Source of the DNA: Streptomyces ardesiacus
GTDB lineage: Bacteria > Actinomycetota > Actinomycetes > Streptomycetales > Streptomycetaceae
DNA: 64,000 nt
Direction: 5' to 3'
NCBI RefSeq assembly: GCF_003112575.1
Contig: NZ_BEWC01000007.1
Span: 558,001-622,000, forward strand
This document shows positions 17,688 to 26,655 of the stretch, in pieces (positions within the stretch are counted from its first letter, which is position 1; each line of letters opens with the position of its first letter). The position numbers and the translations under genes were made by a program. The notes beneath the pieces are model-generated. The model was not told the DNA's origin. It searched no databases and worked only from the letters and a program-made list of their open reading frames with translations.

Positions 17688-17820
17688 ACGCCGGGCGGGG
17701 CAGCTCGGCCCGTCCGGCGTTCACCTCCGAGGCCGGGCGGGGCGGCTCGGCCCGTCCGGCGTCTGAGGACGAGGCCCGTTCGGGGCCGGGCGGGGGCCCG
17801 GGGGCGGCAGCCCCCGCGGG
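17688..17820. repeat. Streptomyces intergenic GC-rich repeats with terminator hairpin
   Basis: Two near-identical ~35-base units (GCCGGGCGGGGC(A/G)GCTCGG core) at about 17691-17724 and 17732-17764 are followed by the common Streptomyces intergenic motif TCTGAGGACGAGGCCCGTTC and a hairpin built on GGGGGC/GCCCCC at about 17797-17820. The region separates adpA from orn and probably terminates adpA. Confidence 0.6.
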
Positions 17821-17873
17821 GTCCGCACCGACGCCGGGGACCACGGACCAGGCGCCCCCCGTACAGTGGCCGC

Positions 17874-18476
17874 ATGAACGATCGCATGGTGTGGATCGAC
17901 TGCGAGATGACCGGCCTCTCGCTGTCCGACGACGCGCTCATCGAGGTTGCCGCCCTCGTCACCGACTCCGAGCTGAACATCCTCGGCGAGGGCGTCGACA
18001 TCGTCATCCGCCCGCCGGACCGCGCCCTGGAGACGATGCCGGAGGTGGTGCGCGAGATGCACACCGCGTCCGGACTGCTCGCCGAACTGGACGGCGGCAC
18101 GACCCTCGCGGACGCCGAGGCCCAGGTGCTGGCCTATGTGCGCGAGCACGTGAAGGAGCCCGGCAAGGCCCCGCTGTGCGGCAACTCCGTCGGCACCGAC
18201 CGCGGATTCCTGCTGCGCGACATGGCCGCGCTGGAGAGCTACCTGCACTACCGCATCGTCGACGTCTCCTCGATCAAGGAGCTGGCCCGCCGCTGGTACC
18301 CGCGGGCGTACTTCAACAGCCCCGAGAAGAACGGCAACCACCGCGCGCTCGCCGACATCCGCGAGTCCATCGCCGAGCTGCGCTACTACCGCGAGGCGGT
18401 CTTCGTCCCGCAGCCCGGCCCCGACTCCGACACGGCCAAGGCGATCGCCGCCAAGCACGTCGTGTCCGCCGGCTAG
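17874..18476 (+). CDS. orn: Oligoribonuclease (DEDDh 3'-5' exoribonuclease)
   Basis: A 200-residue exoribonuclease that degrades 2-5-mers of RNA, including pGpG from c-di-GMP turnover. The exonuclease motifs are visible: VWIDCEMTGL (Asp9, Glu11), CGNSVGTDRGFL, and HRALADI near residue 160. It is a conserved neighbour of adpA in Streptomyces. The role in c-di-GMP turnover links it functionally to CdgA further along the window. Confidence 0.95.
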   Translation: MNDRMVWIDCEMTGLSLSDDALIEVAALVTDSELNILGEGVDIVIRPPDRALETMPEVVREMHTASGLLAELDGGTTLADAEAQVLAYVREHVKEPGKAPLCGNSVGTDRGFLLRDMAALESYLHYRIVDVSSIKELARRWYPRAYFNSPEKNGNHRALADIRESIAELRYYREAVFVPQPGPDSDTAKAIAAKHVVSAG

Positions 18477-18597
18477 GGGCAGCGGGACCGTCGGCGGCGG
18501 CGTGCGGAAAGCCGGGCGCGAGCACCCCTTCGGACCCTGTACACTTTTTCTCAGCCGGTCGGGAAACCCCGCCACGCGGGATTCGAGCACCGGCCTT

Positions 18598-18671
18598 GGT
18601 GGGTGTAGCTCAGCTGGTAGAGCACCTGGTTGTGGTCCAGGTGGCCGCGGGTTCAAGTCCCGTCACTCACC
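18598..18671 (+). tRNA. tRNA-His (anticodon GTG)
   Basis: A cloverleaf is visible: acceptor stem GTGGGTG paired with CACTCAC, D-loop AGCTGGTAG, anticodon loop TTGTGGT with anticodon GTG, and T-arm GGGTTCAAGTCCC. G at 18598 is the extra G-1 typical of tRNA-His, opposite C at 18671. CCA is not encoded. Confidence 0.95.
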
Positions 18672-18677
18672 CTGAGT

Positions 18678-18717
18678 GATCAGCCGGTGATTCTCGTAAG
18701 AGAGTCACCGGCTGATC
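18678..18717 (+). terminator. Hairpin after tRNA-His
   Basis: Perfect 13-bp inverted repeat (arms 18678-18690 and 18705-18717) with a 14-base loop, directly downstream of the tRNA. Confidence 0.75.
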
Positions 18718-18809
18718 GCGTTGTGGGGCCCGTACGTCGCGGAGCCCGTACACGGCACGCGCTCCGACGGCACCGCACCGCCCAGGGCGCGGCCCCGCCG
18801 GCCCTCACC

Positions 18810-19865
18810 TCACGACGACCGCCGCTCCACCAGCTCCGTCGCCAGCACCACCTGGTGCCGCCCCAGCCCGCGCGAAGCGACCGGCCTGCGGTCGGCGATC
18901 TCGGCCAGCAGCAGGTCGATCATCGCGCGGCCCATCTCCTCGATGGGCTGGCGCACGCTGGTCAGCGGCGGCTCCATGTGCCGGGCGATCGCCGAGTCGT
19001 CGTAGCCGACCAGCGCCACGTCGTCCGGGATGCGCCGGCCCGCCTCGCGCAGGACCTGGCCCGCACCGGCCGCGGTGACGTCGGAGGCGGCGAAGACCGC
19101 GTCGACGTCGGGGTGGCGGCGCAGCAGCTCCGCCATCGCGCGGCGCCCGCCCTCCTCGGTGAAGTCGCCCGGTTCGATCAGCCCCTCGTCCACCTCGTGG
19201 CCCGCGTCGCGCAGGGCGTCGCGGTAGCCGTCGACGCGCCGCTGGGCACCGTAGACGGCGAGGTGGCCGGTGATGTGGGCGATCCGGCCGCGCCCCCGGG
19301 ACAGCAGGTGCTCGACGGCCGAGCGGGCGCCGCCGTAGTTGTCGGAGTCCACCGACGCCAGCGGCTCGGCGGCCGAACGCGGGCCGCTGATCACCGCGGG
19401 GATCTCGAGCTGGGTCAGCAGGTCGGGCAGCGGGTCGTCGGCGTGCACCGAGACCAGCAGGACGCCGTCCACCCGGTGCGCCGCGAGGTACTGGGCGAGG
19501 CGCGCCCGCTCCCGGTCGCTGCCCGCGAATATCAGCAGGAGCTGCATCTCGGTCTCGGACAGCTCGGAGCCGACGCCCTTGAGCATGTCCGAGAAGTAGG
19601 GCTCCGCGAAGAACCGGGTCTCCGGCTCCGGCACCACCAGGGCGATCGCGTCCGTGCGGTTGGCCGCCAGCGCGCGGGCCGCCGTGTTCGGGACGTAGCC
19701 GAGTTCCTCGACCGCCGCCTCGACCGCCGCCCGGGTCGCGTCGCTCACCCGGGGGGAGCCGTTGATCACGCGGGAGACCGTGCCGCGGCCGACGCCCGCG
19801 CGTGCCGCCACCTCTTCGAGGGTGGGCCGGCCACCGCTCCGCCCACGCACTCCGTGGCTTGCCAT
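18810..19865 (-). CDS. cebR: LacI-family cellobiose-responsive repressor
   Basis: A 351-residue LacI/GalR repressor: N-terminal helix-turn-helix (LEEVAARAGVGRGTVSRVIN, about residues 15-34) with hinge (YVPNTAARALA), then a periplasmic-binding-like sugar domain. It is divergent from cebEFG, and a perfect 14-bp palindrome of the CebR type lies between them. In streptomycetes CebR releases DNA when it binds cellobiose or cellotriose and so controls cellulose use. Confidence 0.92.
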   Translation of the reverse strand: MASHGVRGRSGGRPTLEEVAARAGVGRGTVSRVINGSPRVSDATRAAVEAAVEELGYVPNTAARALAANRTDAIALVVPEPETRFFAEPYFSDMLKGVGSELSETEMQLLLIFAGSDRERARLAQYLAAHRVDGVLLVSVHADDPLPDLLTQLEIPAVISGPRSAAEPLASVDSDNYGGARSAVEHLLSRGRGRIAHITGHLAVYGAQRRVDGYRDALRDAGHEVDEGLIEPGDFTEEGGRRAMAELLRRHPDVDAVFAASDVTAAGAGQVLREAGRRIPDDVALVGYDDSAIARHMEPPLTSVRQPIEEMGRAMIDLLLAEIADRRPVASRGLGRHQVVLATELVERRSS

Positions 19866-20229
19866 CGGCTCCGCCTCCCGTCGTTCCCCGCACTCTGCGG
19901 CTGGCCTGGAATTTAACAGGCCGGTCGGGTGTAATGACCGACTCCGGCCGCTCCGCCCGCCGCACGGGAGTGTCTCCGTGCCGCACGCAACGTCCAGTTA
20001 ACAGGCCGATAACTGAACGCAATTCGTCGCGTCCGCTCCCTTGACACCCCCGCCCGGACCCGCGAATCTTCAACACATCACTTGTGGGAGCGCTCCCACA
20101 CTACCTGGCACATACACATCCCGCACGTTCCCCGCCCGAGCCGCAGCGACGAACGAAACACATGAAGCAGCGGGCCCAACCATGTAGTTGGCCGGGGGGT
20201 CGGCACGTCAGGGCAACAGGAGGACGCAC
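19866..20229. promoter_or_regulatory. Divergent cebR-cebE promoter region
   Basis: A 364-base intergenic region. It contains a candidate cebE promoter (TTGACA at 20041-20046, 17-base spacer, GAATCT at 20064-20069) with the CebR operator just downstream of the predicted start of transcription. An imperfect inverted repeat CAGTTA...TAACTG at 19995-20015 is of unknown role. The cebE ribosome-binding site AGGAGG lies at 20218-20223. Confidence 0.6.
20084..20099. promoter_or_regulatory. CebR operator upstream of cebE
   Basis: The perfect palindrome GTGGGAGCGCTCCCAC contains the TGGGAGCGCTCCCA motif known for CebR. It starts 15 bases after the candidate -10 hexamer, which suits repression by blocking early elongation. 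Confidence 0.92.
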
Positions 20230-21555
20230 ATGCGAGCAGCACGCAGAGGATCGGCCCGCAAGGTGGTGGTCATGGCGGCCATCGCGTCGCTGGGCGCCGG
20301 GCTGCTGGCCGGCTGCGCCGACGACGGGAAGGACGAGGACAGCTCGTCGTCGGGCGACAGCAGCGGCAAGACCACGATCACCCTCGGTCTGTTCGGGACG
20401 ATGGGCTTCAAGGAGGCCGGTCTCTACGAGGAGTACGAGAAGCTCAACCCGGACATCAAGATCGAGGAGAACGTCACCGAGCGGAACGAGAACTACTACC
20501 CCGCTCTGGTCAACCACCTCACCACCAACAGCGGCCTCCAGGACGTGCAGGCGATCGAGGTCGGCAACATCGCCGAGGTCGTCGCCACCCAGGCGGACAA
20601 GTTCGTGGACATGTCCAAGGCCGAGGGCGTCAAGAAGGACAACTGGCTGGACTGGAAGTGGCAGCAGGGCACCACCAAGGACGGCGCCACGATAGGTCTC
20701 GGCACGGACATCGGCCCGATGGCCATCTGCTACCGCAAGGACCTCTTCGAGAAGGCGGGCCTGCCGACGGACCGCGAGGAGGTCTCCAAGCTGTGGGCCG
20801 GCGACTGGAAGAAGTTCATCGCGGCCGGCGAGCAGTACAAGAAGGGTGCCGGCAAGGACACCTACTTCATGGACTCCCCCGGCGGTCTGATCAACGCCAT
20901 CCTCAGCAGTGAGAAGGAGAAGTTCTACAACGCCGCCGGCGAGGTCGTCTACAAGACCAACCCGGCCGTCAAGAGCGCCTTCGACCTGACCGCGGACGCC
21001 GCCGAGAAGGGCCTGGTCCAGTCGCAGACCCAGTTCCAGCCGGCCTGGGACCAGACCGTCTCCAACAGCCTGTTCGCCACCGTGGCCTGCCCGCCGTGGA
21101 TGCTCGGCACCATCAAGGGCAAGTCGAAGCCCGAGTCCGCGGGCAAGTGGGACGTGGCCCAGGCCCCCAAGTCCGGCAACTGGGGCGGCACCTTCCTGGG
21201 CGTGCCGAAGAGCGGCAAGCACGTGAAGGAGGCCCAGAAGCTGATCACCTGGCTGACGGCGCCCGAGCAGCAGGCCAAGCTGTTCGCCGTGCAGGCCAGC
21301 TTCCCGAGCGCCCCGGCCACGTACACGATGCCCGAGGTGACCGGCGGCAAGAACGAGATGACGGGTGACGCGCCGATCGGCCAGGTCTTCGCCAAGGCCG
21401 CCGAGGCCATCCCGAGCCAGGTCATCGGCCCGAAGGACCAGATCATCCAGCAGGGTCTGACCGACAACGGCGTCATCCTCGTCACCCAGGGCAAGTCGGC
21501 CAAGGCGGCCTGGGACAACGCCGTGAAGACCATCGACAACAACCTGGAGAAGTGA
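20230..21555 (+). CDS. cebE: Cellobiose/cellotriose-binding lipoprotein
   Basis: A 441-residue extracellular sugar-binding lipoprotein (family 1 solute-binding fold). A short basic N-terminus and hydrophobic stretch end in the lipobox LAGC with Cys29. The ATG at 20230 has a perfect AGGAGG six bases upstream; an in-frame ATG at 20188 is not needed. It leads the cebEFG transporter, which in streptomycetes imports cello-oligosaccharides and is energised by the shared ATPase MsiK encoded elsewhere. Confidence 0.93.
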   Translation: MRAARRGSARKVVVMAAIASLGAGLLAGCADDGKDEDSSSSGDSSGKTTITLGLFGTMGFKEAGLYEEYEKLNPDIKIEENVTERNENYYPALVNHLTTNSGLQDVQAIEVGNIAEVVATQADKFVDMSKAEGVKKDNWLDWKWQQGTTKDGATIGLGTDIGPMAICYRKDLFEKAGLPTDREEVSKLWAGDWKKFIAAGEQYKKGAGKDTYFMDSPGGLINAILSSEKEKFYNAAGEVVYKTNPAVKSAFDLTADAAEKGLVQSQTQFQPAWDQTVSNSLFATVACPPWMLGTIKGKSKPESAGKWDVAQAPKSGNWGGTFLGVPKSGKHVKEAQKLITWLTAPEQQAKLFAVQASFPSAPATYTMPEVTGGKNEMTGDAPIGQVFAKAAEAIPSQVIGPKDQIIQQGLTDNGVILVTQGKSAKAAWDNAVKTIDNNLEK

Positions 21556-21560
21556 CCGGA

Positions 21561-22574
21561 ATGACCACCCGGCACGACACCGCCGCGTCCCCCGTCAAGG
21601 GGGGCGCGGCCCCGGGCCGCCCGCCCGGTGGCAGGACGGCCGCCGAGGCCGACCGCAAGAGGCGGGCGAAACTCTCCCGGCGCTGGCAGCGGGACATCCG
21701 CTGGAGCCCGTACGCGTTCGTCTCGCCGTTCTTCCTGCTCTTCCTCGCCTTCGGCCTGTTCCCGCTGGTCTACACCGGCTGGGCCTCGCTGCACACGGTG
21801 GAGCTGACCGCGCCCACCGACATGAAGTGGACGGGCCTGGACAACTACACCCGCATCTTCGACGACGAGTTCTTCTGGAACGCGGCGAAGAACACGCTGT
21901 GGATCGGCATCCTCTCCACGGTGCCGCAGTTGCTGATGGCGATGGGCCTCGCGCACATCCTCAACTACAAGCTGCGTGCCTCGACCTTCTACCGGGTCGT
22001 CATGCTGGCGCCGTACGCGACCTCGATCGCGGCGGCCTCGCTGGTCTTCGTGCTGCTCTTCGGCCGTGACTACGGCATGATCAACTGGTTCCTCGACCTG
22101 GTGGGACTGGACAAGATCGACTGGCAGAACGGCTCGTGGGCGTCGAAGTTCGCCGTGTCCTCGATCGTCATCTGGCGCTGGACCGGCTACAACGCGCTGA
22201 TCTACCTGGCCGCGATGCAGGCGATCCCGCAGGACCTGTACGAGTCGGCGGCGCTGGACGGCGCCAGCCGCTGGCGGCAGTTCATCCACGTCACGCTGCC
22301 CTCGCTGCGCCCGACGATCCTGTTCACCGTCGTCGTGTCGACCATCGGCGCCTCGCAGGTCTTCGGCGAGCCGCTGCTGTTCGACGCGAACAAGGGGGCC
22401 TCGGGCGGCTCCCAGCACCAGTTCCAGACGCTCGGCCTGTACCTGTACGAGCAGGGCTGGGTCAACCAGCACCTGGGCCGCGCCTCCGCGATCGCCTGGG
22501 CGATGTTCCTGATCCTCATCGTGATCGGGATCCTGAACGCCGTCATCTCGCGCCGGCTGCGCGCCAGTAGTTAA
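21561..22574 (+). CDS. cebF: Cello-oligosaccharide ABC transporter permease
   Basis: A 337-residue MalF-type permease with six predicted membrane helices (first about residues 50-75) and the EAA loop (YESAALDGASRWRQFIHVTLP, about residues 230-250) that contacts the ATPase. The soluble N-terminus of about 45 residues is basic. The ATG at 21561 lies 5 bases after the cebE stop; a GTG at 21552 overlapping that stop is possible but has its GGAGA too close. Confidence 0.92.
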   Translation: MTTRHDTAASPVKGGAAPGRPPGGRTAAEADRKRRAKLSRRWQRDIRWSPYAFVSPFFLLFLAFGLFPLVYTGWASLHTVELTAPTDMKWTGLDNYTRIFDDEFFWNAAKNTLWIGILSTVPQLLMAMGLAHILNYKLRASTFYRVVMLAPYATSIAAASLVFVLLFGRDYGMINWFLDLVGLDKIDWQNGSWASKFAVSSIVIWRWTGYNALIYLAAMQAIPQDLYESAALDGASRWRQFIHVTLPSLRPTILFTVVVSTIGASQVFGEPLLFDANKGASGGSQHQFQTLGLYLYEQGWVNQHLGRASAIAWAMFLILIVIGILNAVISRRLRASS

Positions 22575-22586
22575 GGAGAACCGGCC

Positions 22587-23504
22587 GTGACGACGACCAT
22601 GACGAAACCCCCGGCCGACGCGGCACCCGAGCCGTCCCGCAAGGGCAGGGGCCGCCGGGGCTCCAAGGCCTCCCGGGCCGGCGGGCACCTGCACGCGGGG
22701 CCGATCGCTTACATCATCCTCGCCCTGTTCACCATCGGCTCGCTGTTCCCGCTGGTGTGGACGGCGATCGCCGCCTCGCGCGACAACCAGCGGCTCGCCC
22801 AGACGCCGCCGCCGTTCTGGTTCGGCGGCAACCTGTTCGACAAGCTGGAGATCGCCTGGAACGACGCCAACCTCGGCGAGGCGTTCCTCAACACCACCAT
22901 CGTGGCCGGCACCTCGGCGCTCACCATCGTGTTCCTGTCGACGATCGCCGGGTTCGCCTTCGCCAAGCTCCGCTTCCGCGGGCGGGGCGCGCTGATGCTG
23001 ATCGTCATCGGCACGATGATGGTGCCGCCGCAGCTCAGCATCATCCCGCTGTACATGATGGTCGCGAAGCTGGACTGGTCCGACCAGCTCCAGGCGGTGA
23101 TCCTGCCGTCCCTGGTGAACGCGTTCGGCGTGTTCTTCATGCGGCAGTACCTGCTCCAGGCACTGCCGGACGAGATCATCGAGGCCGCGCGCGTCGACGG
23201 CGCCAGCAGCTGGCGCGTGGTGTGGCACGTGGTGTTCCCGGCGGCGCGGCCCGCGATGGCCGTGCTCGGCATGCTGATGTTCGTGCAGACCTGGAACGAC
23301 TTCCTGTGGCCGTTCCTCGTGCTGACGCAGAACGGCAGTCCCACCGTGCAGGTCGCCCTCGCCGGACTCGGCCGCGGCTACACCCCGGACCAGTCCCTGA
23401 TCATGGCGGGCGCGCTGCTGGGCACGCTGCCGCTGCTCCTGGTGTTCGCGATCTTCGGCAAGCAGATCGTGGGCGGCATCATGCAGGGCGCCGTCAAGGG
23501 CTGA
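22587..23504 (+). CDS. cebG: Cello-oligosaccharide ABC transporter permease
   Basis: A 305-residue MalG-type permease with six predicted membrane helices and an EAA loop (IIEAARVDGASSWRVVWHVVFP, split here as the IIEAARVDGASS and WRVVWHVVFP parts, about residues 197-218). The GTG start at 22587 has AAGGAGAA upstream, and the gene follows cebF by 12 bases. No ATPase gene follows, as expected if MsiK serves this transporter. Confidence 0.92.
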   Translation: MTTTMTKPPADAAPEPSRKGRGRRGSKASRAGGHLHAGPIAYIILALFTIGSLFPLVWTAIAASRDNQRLAQTPPPFWFGGNLFDKLEIAWNDANLGEAFLNTTIVAGTSALTIVFLSTIAGFAFAKLRFRGRGALMLIVIGTMMVPPQLSIIPLYMMVAKLDWSDQLQAVILPSLVNAFGVFFMRQYLLQALPDEIIEAARVDGASSWRVVWHVVFPAARPAMAVLGMLMFVQTWNDFLWPFLVLTQNGSPTVQVALAGLGRGYTPDQSLIMAGALLGTLPLLLVFAIFGKQIVGGIMQGAVKG

Positions 23505-23525
23505 CACCTCACCTCCTCGCCCTCG

Positions 23526-23553
23526 GGGGCCGGGTCACCGCCGCCCCGGCCCC
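23526..23553 (+). terminator. Candidate hairpin after cebG
   Basis: An 8-bp inverted repeat GGGGCCGG / CCGGCCCC with a 12-base loop, 22 bases after the cebG stop. It may partly separate cebEFG from bglC, which has its own operator. Confidence 0.4.
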
Positions 23554-23656
23554 GGTTCGGGTGGTCACAGCCCGGTTTCCCCCCTCGTCCCTCCACCCCG
23601 TCGGTCCCACCGGTCGGACTTGCCCCGACCGGGACGACCCCGCCACGAACCCTCTA

Positions 23657-23670
23657 TGGGAGCGCTTCCA
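23657..23670. promoter_or_regulatory. CebR operator overlapping the bglC start
   Basis: TGGGAGCGCTTCCA matches the CebR palindrome with one substitution. Its last base is the A of the bglC ATG, and its GGGAG also serves as the only plausible Shine-Dalgarno of bglC, seven bases before the start codon. Confidence 0.88.
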
Positions 23671-25109
23671 TGCTTGAGTCCGCAACGCCGGTGACCCCGG
23701 TGACCTTCCCCCCCGCCTTCCTCTGGGGCGCCGCCACCTCGGCGTACCAGATCGAGGGCGCGGTGCGGGAGGACGGCCGTACCCCCTCGATCTGGGACAC
23801 CTTCAGTCACACCCCCGGGAAGACGGCCGGCGGGGACACCGGTGACATCGCTGTCGACCACTACCACCGCTACCGCGACGACGTGGCGCTGATGAAGGAC
23901 CTGGGCCTCGGCGCCTACCGCTTCTCCATCTCCTGGCCCCGGGTGCAGCCGACCGGCCGCGGCCCCGCCGTACAGCGCGGCCTGGACTTCTACCGCCGCC
24001 TGGTGGACGAGCTGCTGGCCGCCGGGATCAAGCCCGCCGTCACCCTCTACCACTGGGACCTGCCGCAGGAGCTGGAGGACGCGGGCGGCTGGCCCGAGCG
24101 GGAGACGGCCTACCGCTTCGCCGAGTACGCGCAGATCGTCGGCGAGGCGCTCGGCGACCGGGTGGAGCAGTGGATCACGCTGAACGAGCCGTGGTGCGCC
24201 GCCTTCCTGGGCTACGCCTCCGGTGTGCACGCCCCCGGCCGCACCGACCCGGCGGCCGCGCTGCGCGCCGCGCACCACCTGAACCTGGCGCACGGCCTGG
24301 GCACGGTGGCGCTGCGCTCGGTGATGCCGGCCCGCAACTCGGTGGCGATCAGCCTCAACACCTCCGTCGTGCGGCCGCTGTCGCAGAGCCCCGAGGACCT
24401 GGCGGCTGCGCGGAAGATCGACGACCTGTCGGGCGGGATCTTCCACGGCCCGATCCTGCACGGCGCCTACCCGCAGACCCTCCTGGAGGCGACCGCCTCG
24501 GTATCGGACTGGTCGCACGTCCAGGACGGCGACCTGGGCCGGATCCGCCAGCCGATCGACGCGATCTGCCTCAACTACTACACGCCCACCGTGGTTTCGG
24601 CGGCCGACGCCGACTCCCGTGCCCCGCGCGCCGACGGCCACGGCGCCAGCGACCACTCGCCGTGGCCCGCCACGGACGACGTGGCCTTCCACCAGCCGCC
24701 GGGCGAGCGCACGGAGATGGGCTGGAGCGTCGACCCGTCCGGCCTGCACGAGCTGATCATGCGCTACCACCGCGAGGCCCCCGGCACGCCGCTGTACATC
24801 AGTGAGAACGGCGCGGCCTACGACGACAAGCCCGGCGCGGACGGCTCGGTCCACGACCCCGAGCGGGTCGCCTACCTGAACGGCCACCTCACGGCGGTCC
24901 GGCAGGCCATCGCCGACGGCGCCGACGTCCGCGGCTACTACCTGTGGTCGCTGCTGGACAACTTCGAGTGGGCGTACGGCTACGAGAAGCGCTTCGGCGC
25001 GGTGTACGTCGACTACGCGTCCCAGCAGCGCACCCCGAAGTCGAGCGCCCTGTGGTACGGGCGGGCGGCCCGCACGGGGACGCTGCCGCCGGTGGACGCG
25101 GCCGAGTAG
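23670..25109 (+). CDS. bglC: Cytoplasmic beta-glucosidase (GH1)
   Basis: A 479-residue family 1 glycoside hydrolase that splits imported cellobiose into glucose. The acid/base glutamate is in TLNEPWC (about residue 173) and the nucleophile in YISENG (about residue 377); the N-terminal FLWGAATSAYQIEGA signature is present. There is no signal peptide, so it acts in the cytoplasm on CebEFG-imported sugar, and its action would remove the CebR inducer. Confidence 0.95.
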   Translation: MLESATPVTPVTFPPAFLWGAATSAYQIEGAVREDGRTPSIWDTFSHTPGKTAGGDTGDIAVDHYHRYRDDVALMKDLGLGAYRFSISWPRVQPTGRGPAVQRGLDFYRRLVDELLAAGIKPAVTLYHWDLPQELEDAGGWPERETAYRFAEYAQIVGEALGDRVEQWITLNEPWCAAFLGYASGVHAPGRTDPAAALRAAHHLNLAHGLGTVALRSVMPARNSVAISLNTSVVRPLSQSPEDLAAARKIDDLSGGIFHGPILHGAYPQTLLEATASVSDWSHVQDGDLGRIRQPIDAICLNYYTPTVVSAADADSRAPRADGHGASDHSPWPATDDVAFHQPPGERTEMGWSVDPSGLHELIMRYHREAPGTPLYISENGAAYDDKPGADGSVHDPERVAYLNGHLTAVRQAIADGADVRGYYLWSLLDNFEWAYGYEKRFGAVYVDYASQQRTPKSSALWYGRAARTGTLPPVDAAE

Positions 25110-25140
25110 CCCCGCGGCGGGCACAGGGGACGAAGGCTGC

Positions 25141-25172
25141 GGGACGCGGCGCCCGGGGGGACGCCGCGCCCC
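25141..25172. terminator. Hairpin between bglC and the sensor kinase gene
   Basis: An 11-bp inverted repeat with one mismatch (arms 25141-25151 and 25162-25172) between convergent genes. Confidence 0.5.
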
Positions 25173-25224
25173 GCGCACGGGGCCGGTGGCCGGGGGGCCG
25201 CACCGCCGGGGGAAGCCCGGGGAT

Positions 25225-26655
25225 TCAGTGGTCGCGGCCCGCCCGGGCCGCGGGTGCCCGAGCCGGTTCCGGTGCCGGCGCACGGCCCTGTCGGCGCCGG
25301 CGGACGGCTCCCCGGTGCCCGCGCCGCTCCGGTGCCGTCCGCCCGTCGAGCTGGATCCAGATCCGCACCTCGGTGCCGCCCAGCACGGAGGAGCCGATGC
25401 GCACGTCACCGCCGGTCGACTCCGCCATCCGGCGCACGATGTCCAGGCCGAGCCCGGTCGAGCCGTCGGTGCCCGAGCCCCGGCCGCGGGCCATCGCCGC
25501 CTCGGGGTCGGCTATGCCGGGGCCCGCGTCCGAGACGAGCACGATCACCGCGTCCTCGCCGTTGTGCAGGTCGACGGCGAAGGCGGTGCCCTCGGCGGTG
25601 TGCCGGAAGACGTTGCCGAGCAGGGCGTCGAGGGAGGCGGCCAGGTCGGAGCGGGCCACGGGGATGCGCACCGGCCGCTCGGCGCCGGCCACCCGCCACT
25701 TGCGGCCCTCGTCCTCGGCCAGCGCCGACCAGAACCCCATCCGCTCCCGGACCACCTCGGCCGCGTCGCACCCGGCACCGGGACCGGCGGCGGCCGTCTG
25801 GGGCTTGGCGTCCCGGGCGGTGCGGATGATGGTGTCGACCTCGCGCTCCAGCTGCTCGACGGCGGCCCGGGTCTGCTCGGCGGCCGGACCGTCGCCCAGC
25901 GAGGCCGCGTTGAGCCGCAGCACGGTCAGCGGGGTGCGCAGCCGGTGGGAGAGGTCGGCGGCCAGTTCCCGCTCGTTGGCGAGGAGCTGGACGACCTGGT
26001 CGGCCATGGAGTTGAACGCGACGGCGGCGCGCCGCAGTTCGTCCGGTCCCTCCTCGGGCACCCGCGCGCCGAGCCTGCCCTCCCCCAGTTCGTGCGCCCC
26101 GTCGACCAGGCGCCGCGCGGGCTGCACCATCCGGACGCCCAGCCGGTCGGCGACCGCGACCGAACCGACGATCAGGGCGGCGCCGACCGCGGCGAGCACC
26201 GCCCAGGCCGTGCCGACGCCGTTGGTCACCGCGGACTCGGGGACGAACACCTCGACGACGGCGATCTCGCCGGAGCTGAGCGCGACCGGCTGCAGCAGGC
26301 TGAAGCCGCCGTCCACCTCGGTGGTCGAGGCCCGGCCCATCTCCCGTACGGCGGCGATGTCGTGGTCGGTGGCGCGCTGCCGGCCGAGGTCGGTGGCGTC
26401 CCCGCTGCGGCCCCCGGGCGCCGGTATGTGCACGGCCATCCCGGTGTCCGATCCGGCCGAGGCGACGACGCGTTCCAACTGCTCGCGGTCGGTGGTGATG
26501 GACAGGGCCGGTGCGACGGCGGCGGCCTCCCGCTCGGCGCCGGCGAAGGCGCGGTCGCGGGCCATCTCGCGGATGACGAGTCCGAGGGGCACGGCGAAGG
26601 CGACCACGACCATCGCGGTGACCGCGAGCGAGACCTTGACCAGCGCCCATCTCAT
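25225..26655 (-). CDS. Two-component sensor histidine kinase
   Basis: A 476-residue membrane kinase. Helix 1 is at about residues 8-28, an extracytoplasmic sensor of about 110 residues follows, helix 2 is at about 147-168, then HAMP (about 170-225), dimerisation/phosphoacceptor domain with His237 (SHRLRTPL), and an HATPase domain with N-box LLGNVFRHT and G-box STGLGLDIV. The His-Arg-Leu-Arg box is the variant common in actinobacterial kinases. Its start overlaps the stop of the upstream regulator gene by 4 bp. The signal is unknown. Confidence 0.9.
   Translation of the reverse strand: MRWALVKVSLAVTAMVVVAFAVPLGLVIREMARDRAFAGAEREAAAVAPALSITTDREQLERVVASAGSDTGMAVHIPAPGGRSGDATDLGRQRATDHDIAAVREMGRASTTEVDGGFSLLQPVALSSGEIAVVEVFVPESAVTNGVGTAWAVLAAVGAALIVGSVAVADRLGVRMVQPARRLVDGAHELGEGRLGARVPEEGPDELRRAAVAFNSMADQVVQLLANERELAADLSHRLRTPLTVLRLNAASLGDGPAAEQTRAAVEQLEREVDTIIRTARDAKPQTAAAGPGAGCDAAEVVRERMGFWSALAEDEGRKWRVAGAERPVRIPVARSDLAASLDALLGNVFRHTAEGTAFAVDLHNGEDAVIVLVSDAGPGIADPEAAMARGRGSGTDGSTGLGLDIVRRMAESTGGDVRIGSSVLGGTEVRIWIQLDGRTAPERRGHRGAVRRRRQGRAPAPEPARAPAARAGRDH

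Noticed and set aside
17688..17820. Possible CRISPR-like or mobile repeat between adpA and orn
   Set aside because: Only two imperfect units without regular spacers, followed by a common Streptomyces intergenic motif and a hairpin; no cas genes or transposase are nearby.
20949..23507. 852-codon minus-strand reading frame opposite cebE-cebG
   Set aside because: Low-complexity Arg/Gly/His/Gln-rich antisense frame with no domain; the plus strand carries the ceb transporter genes.
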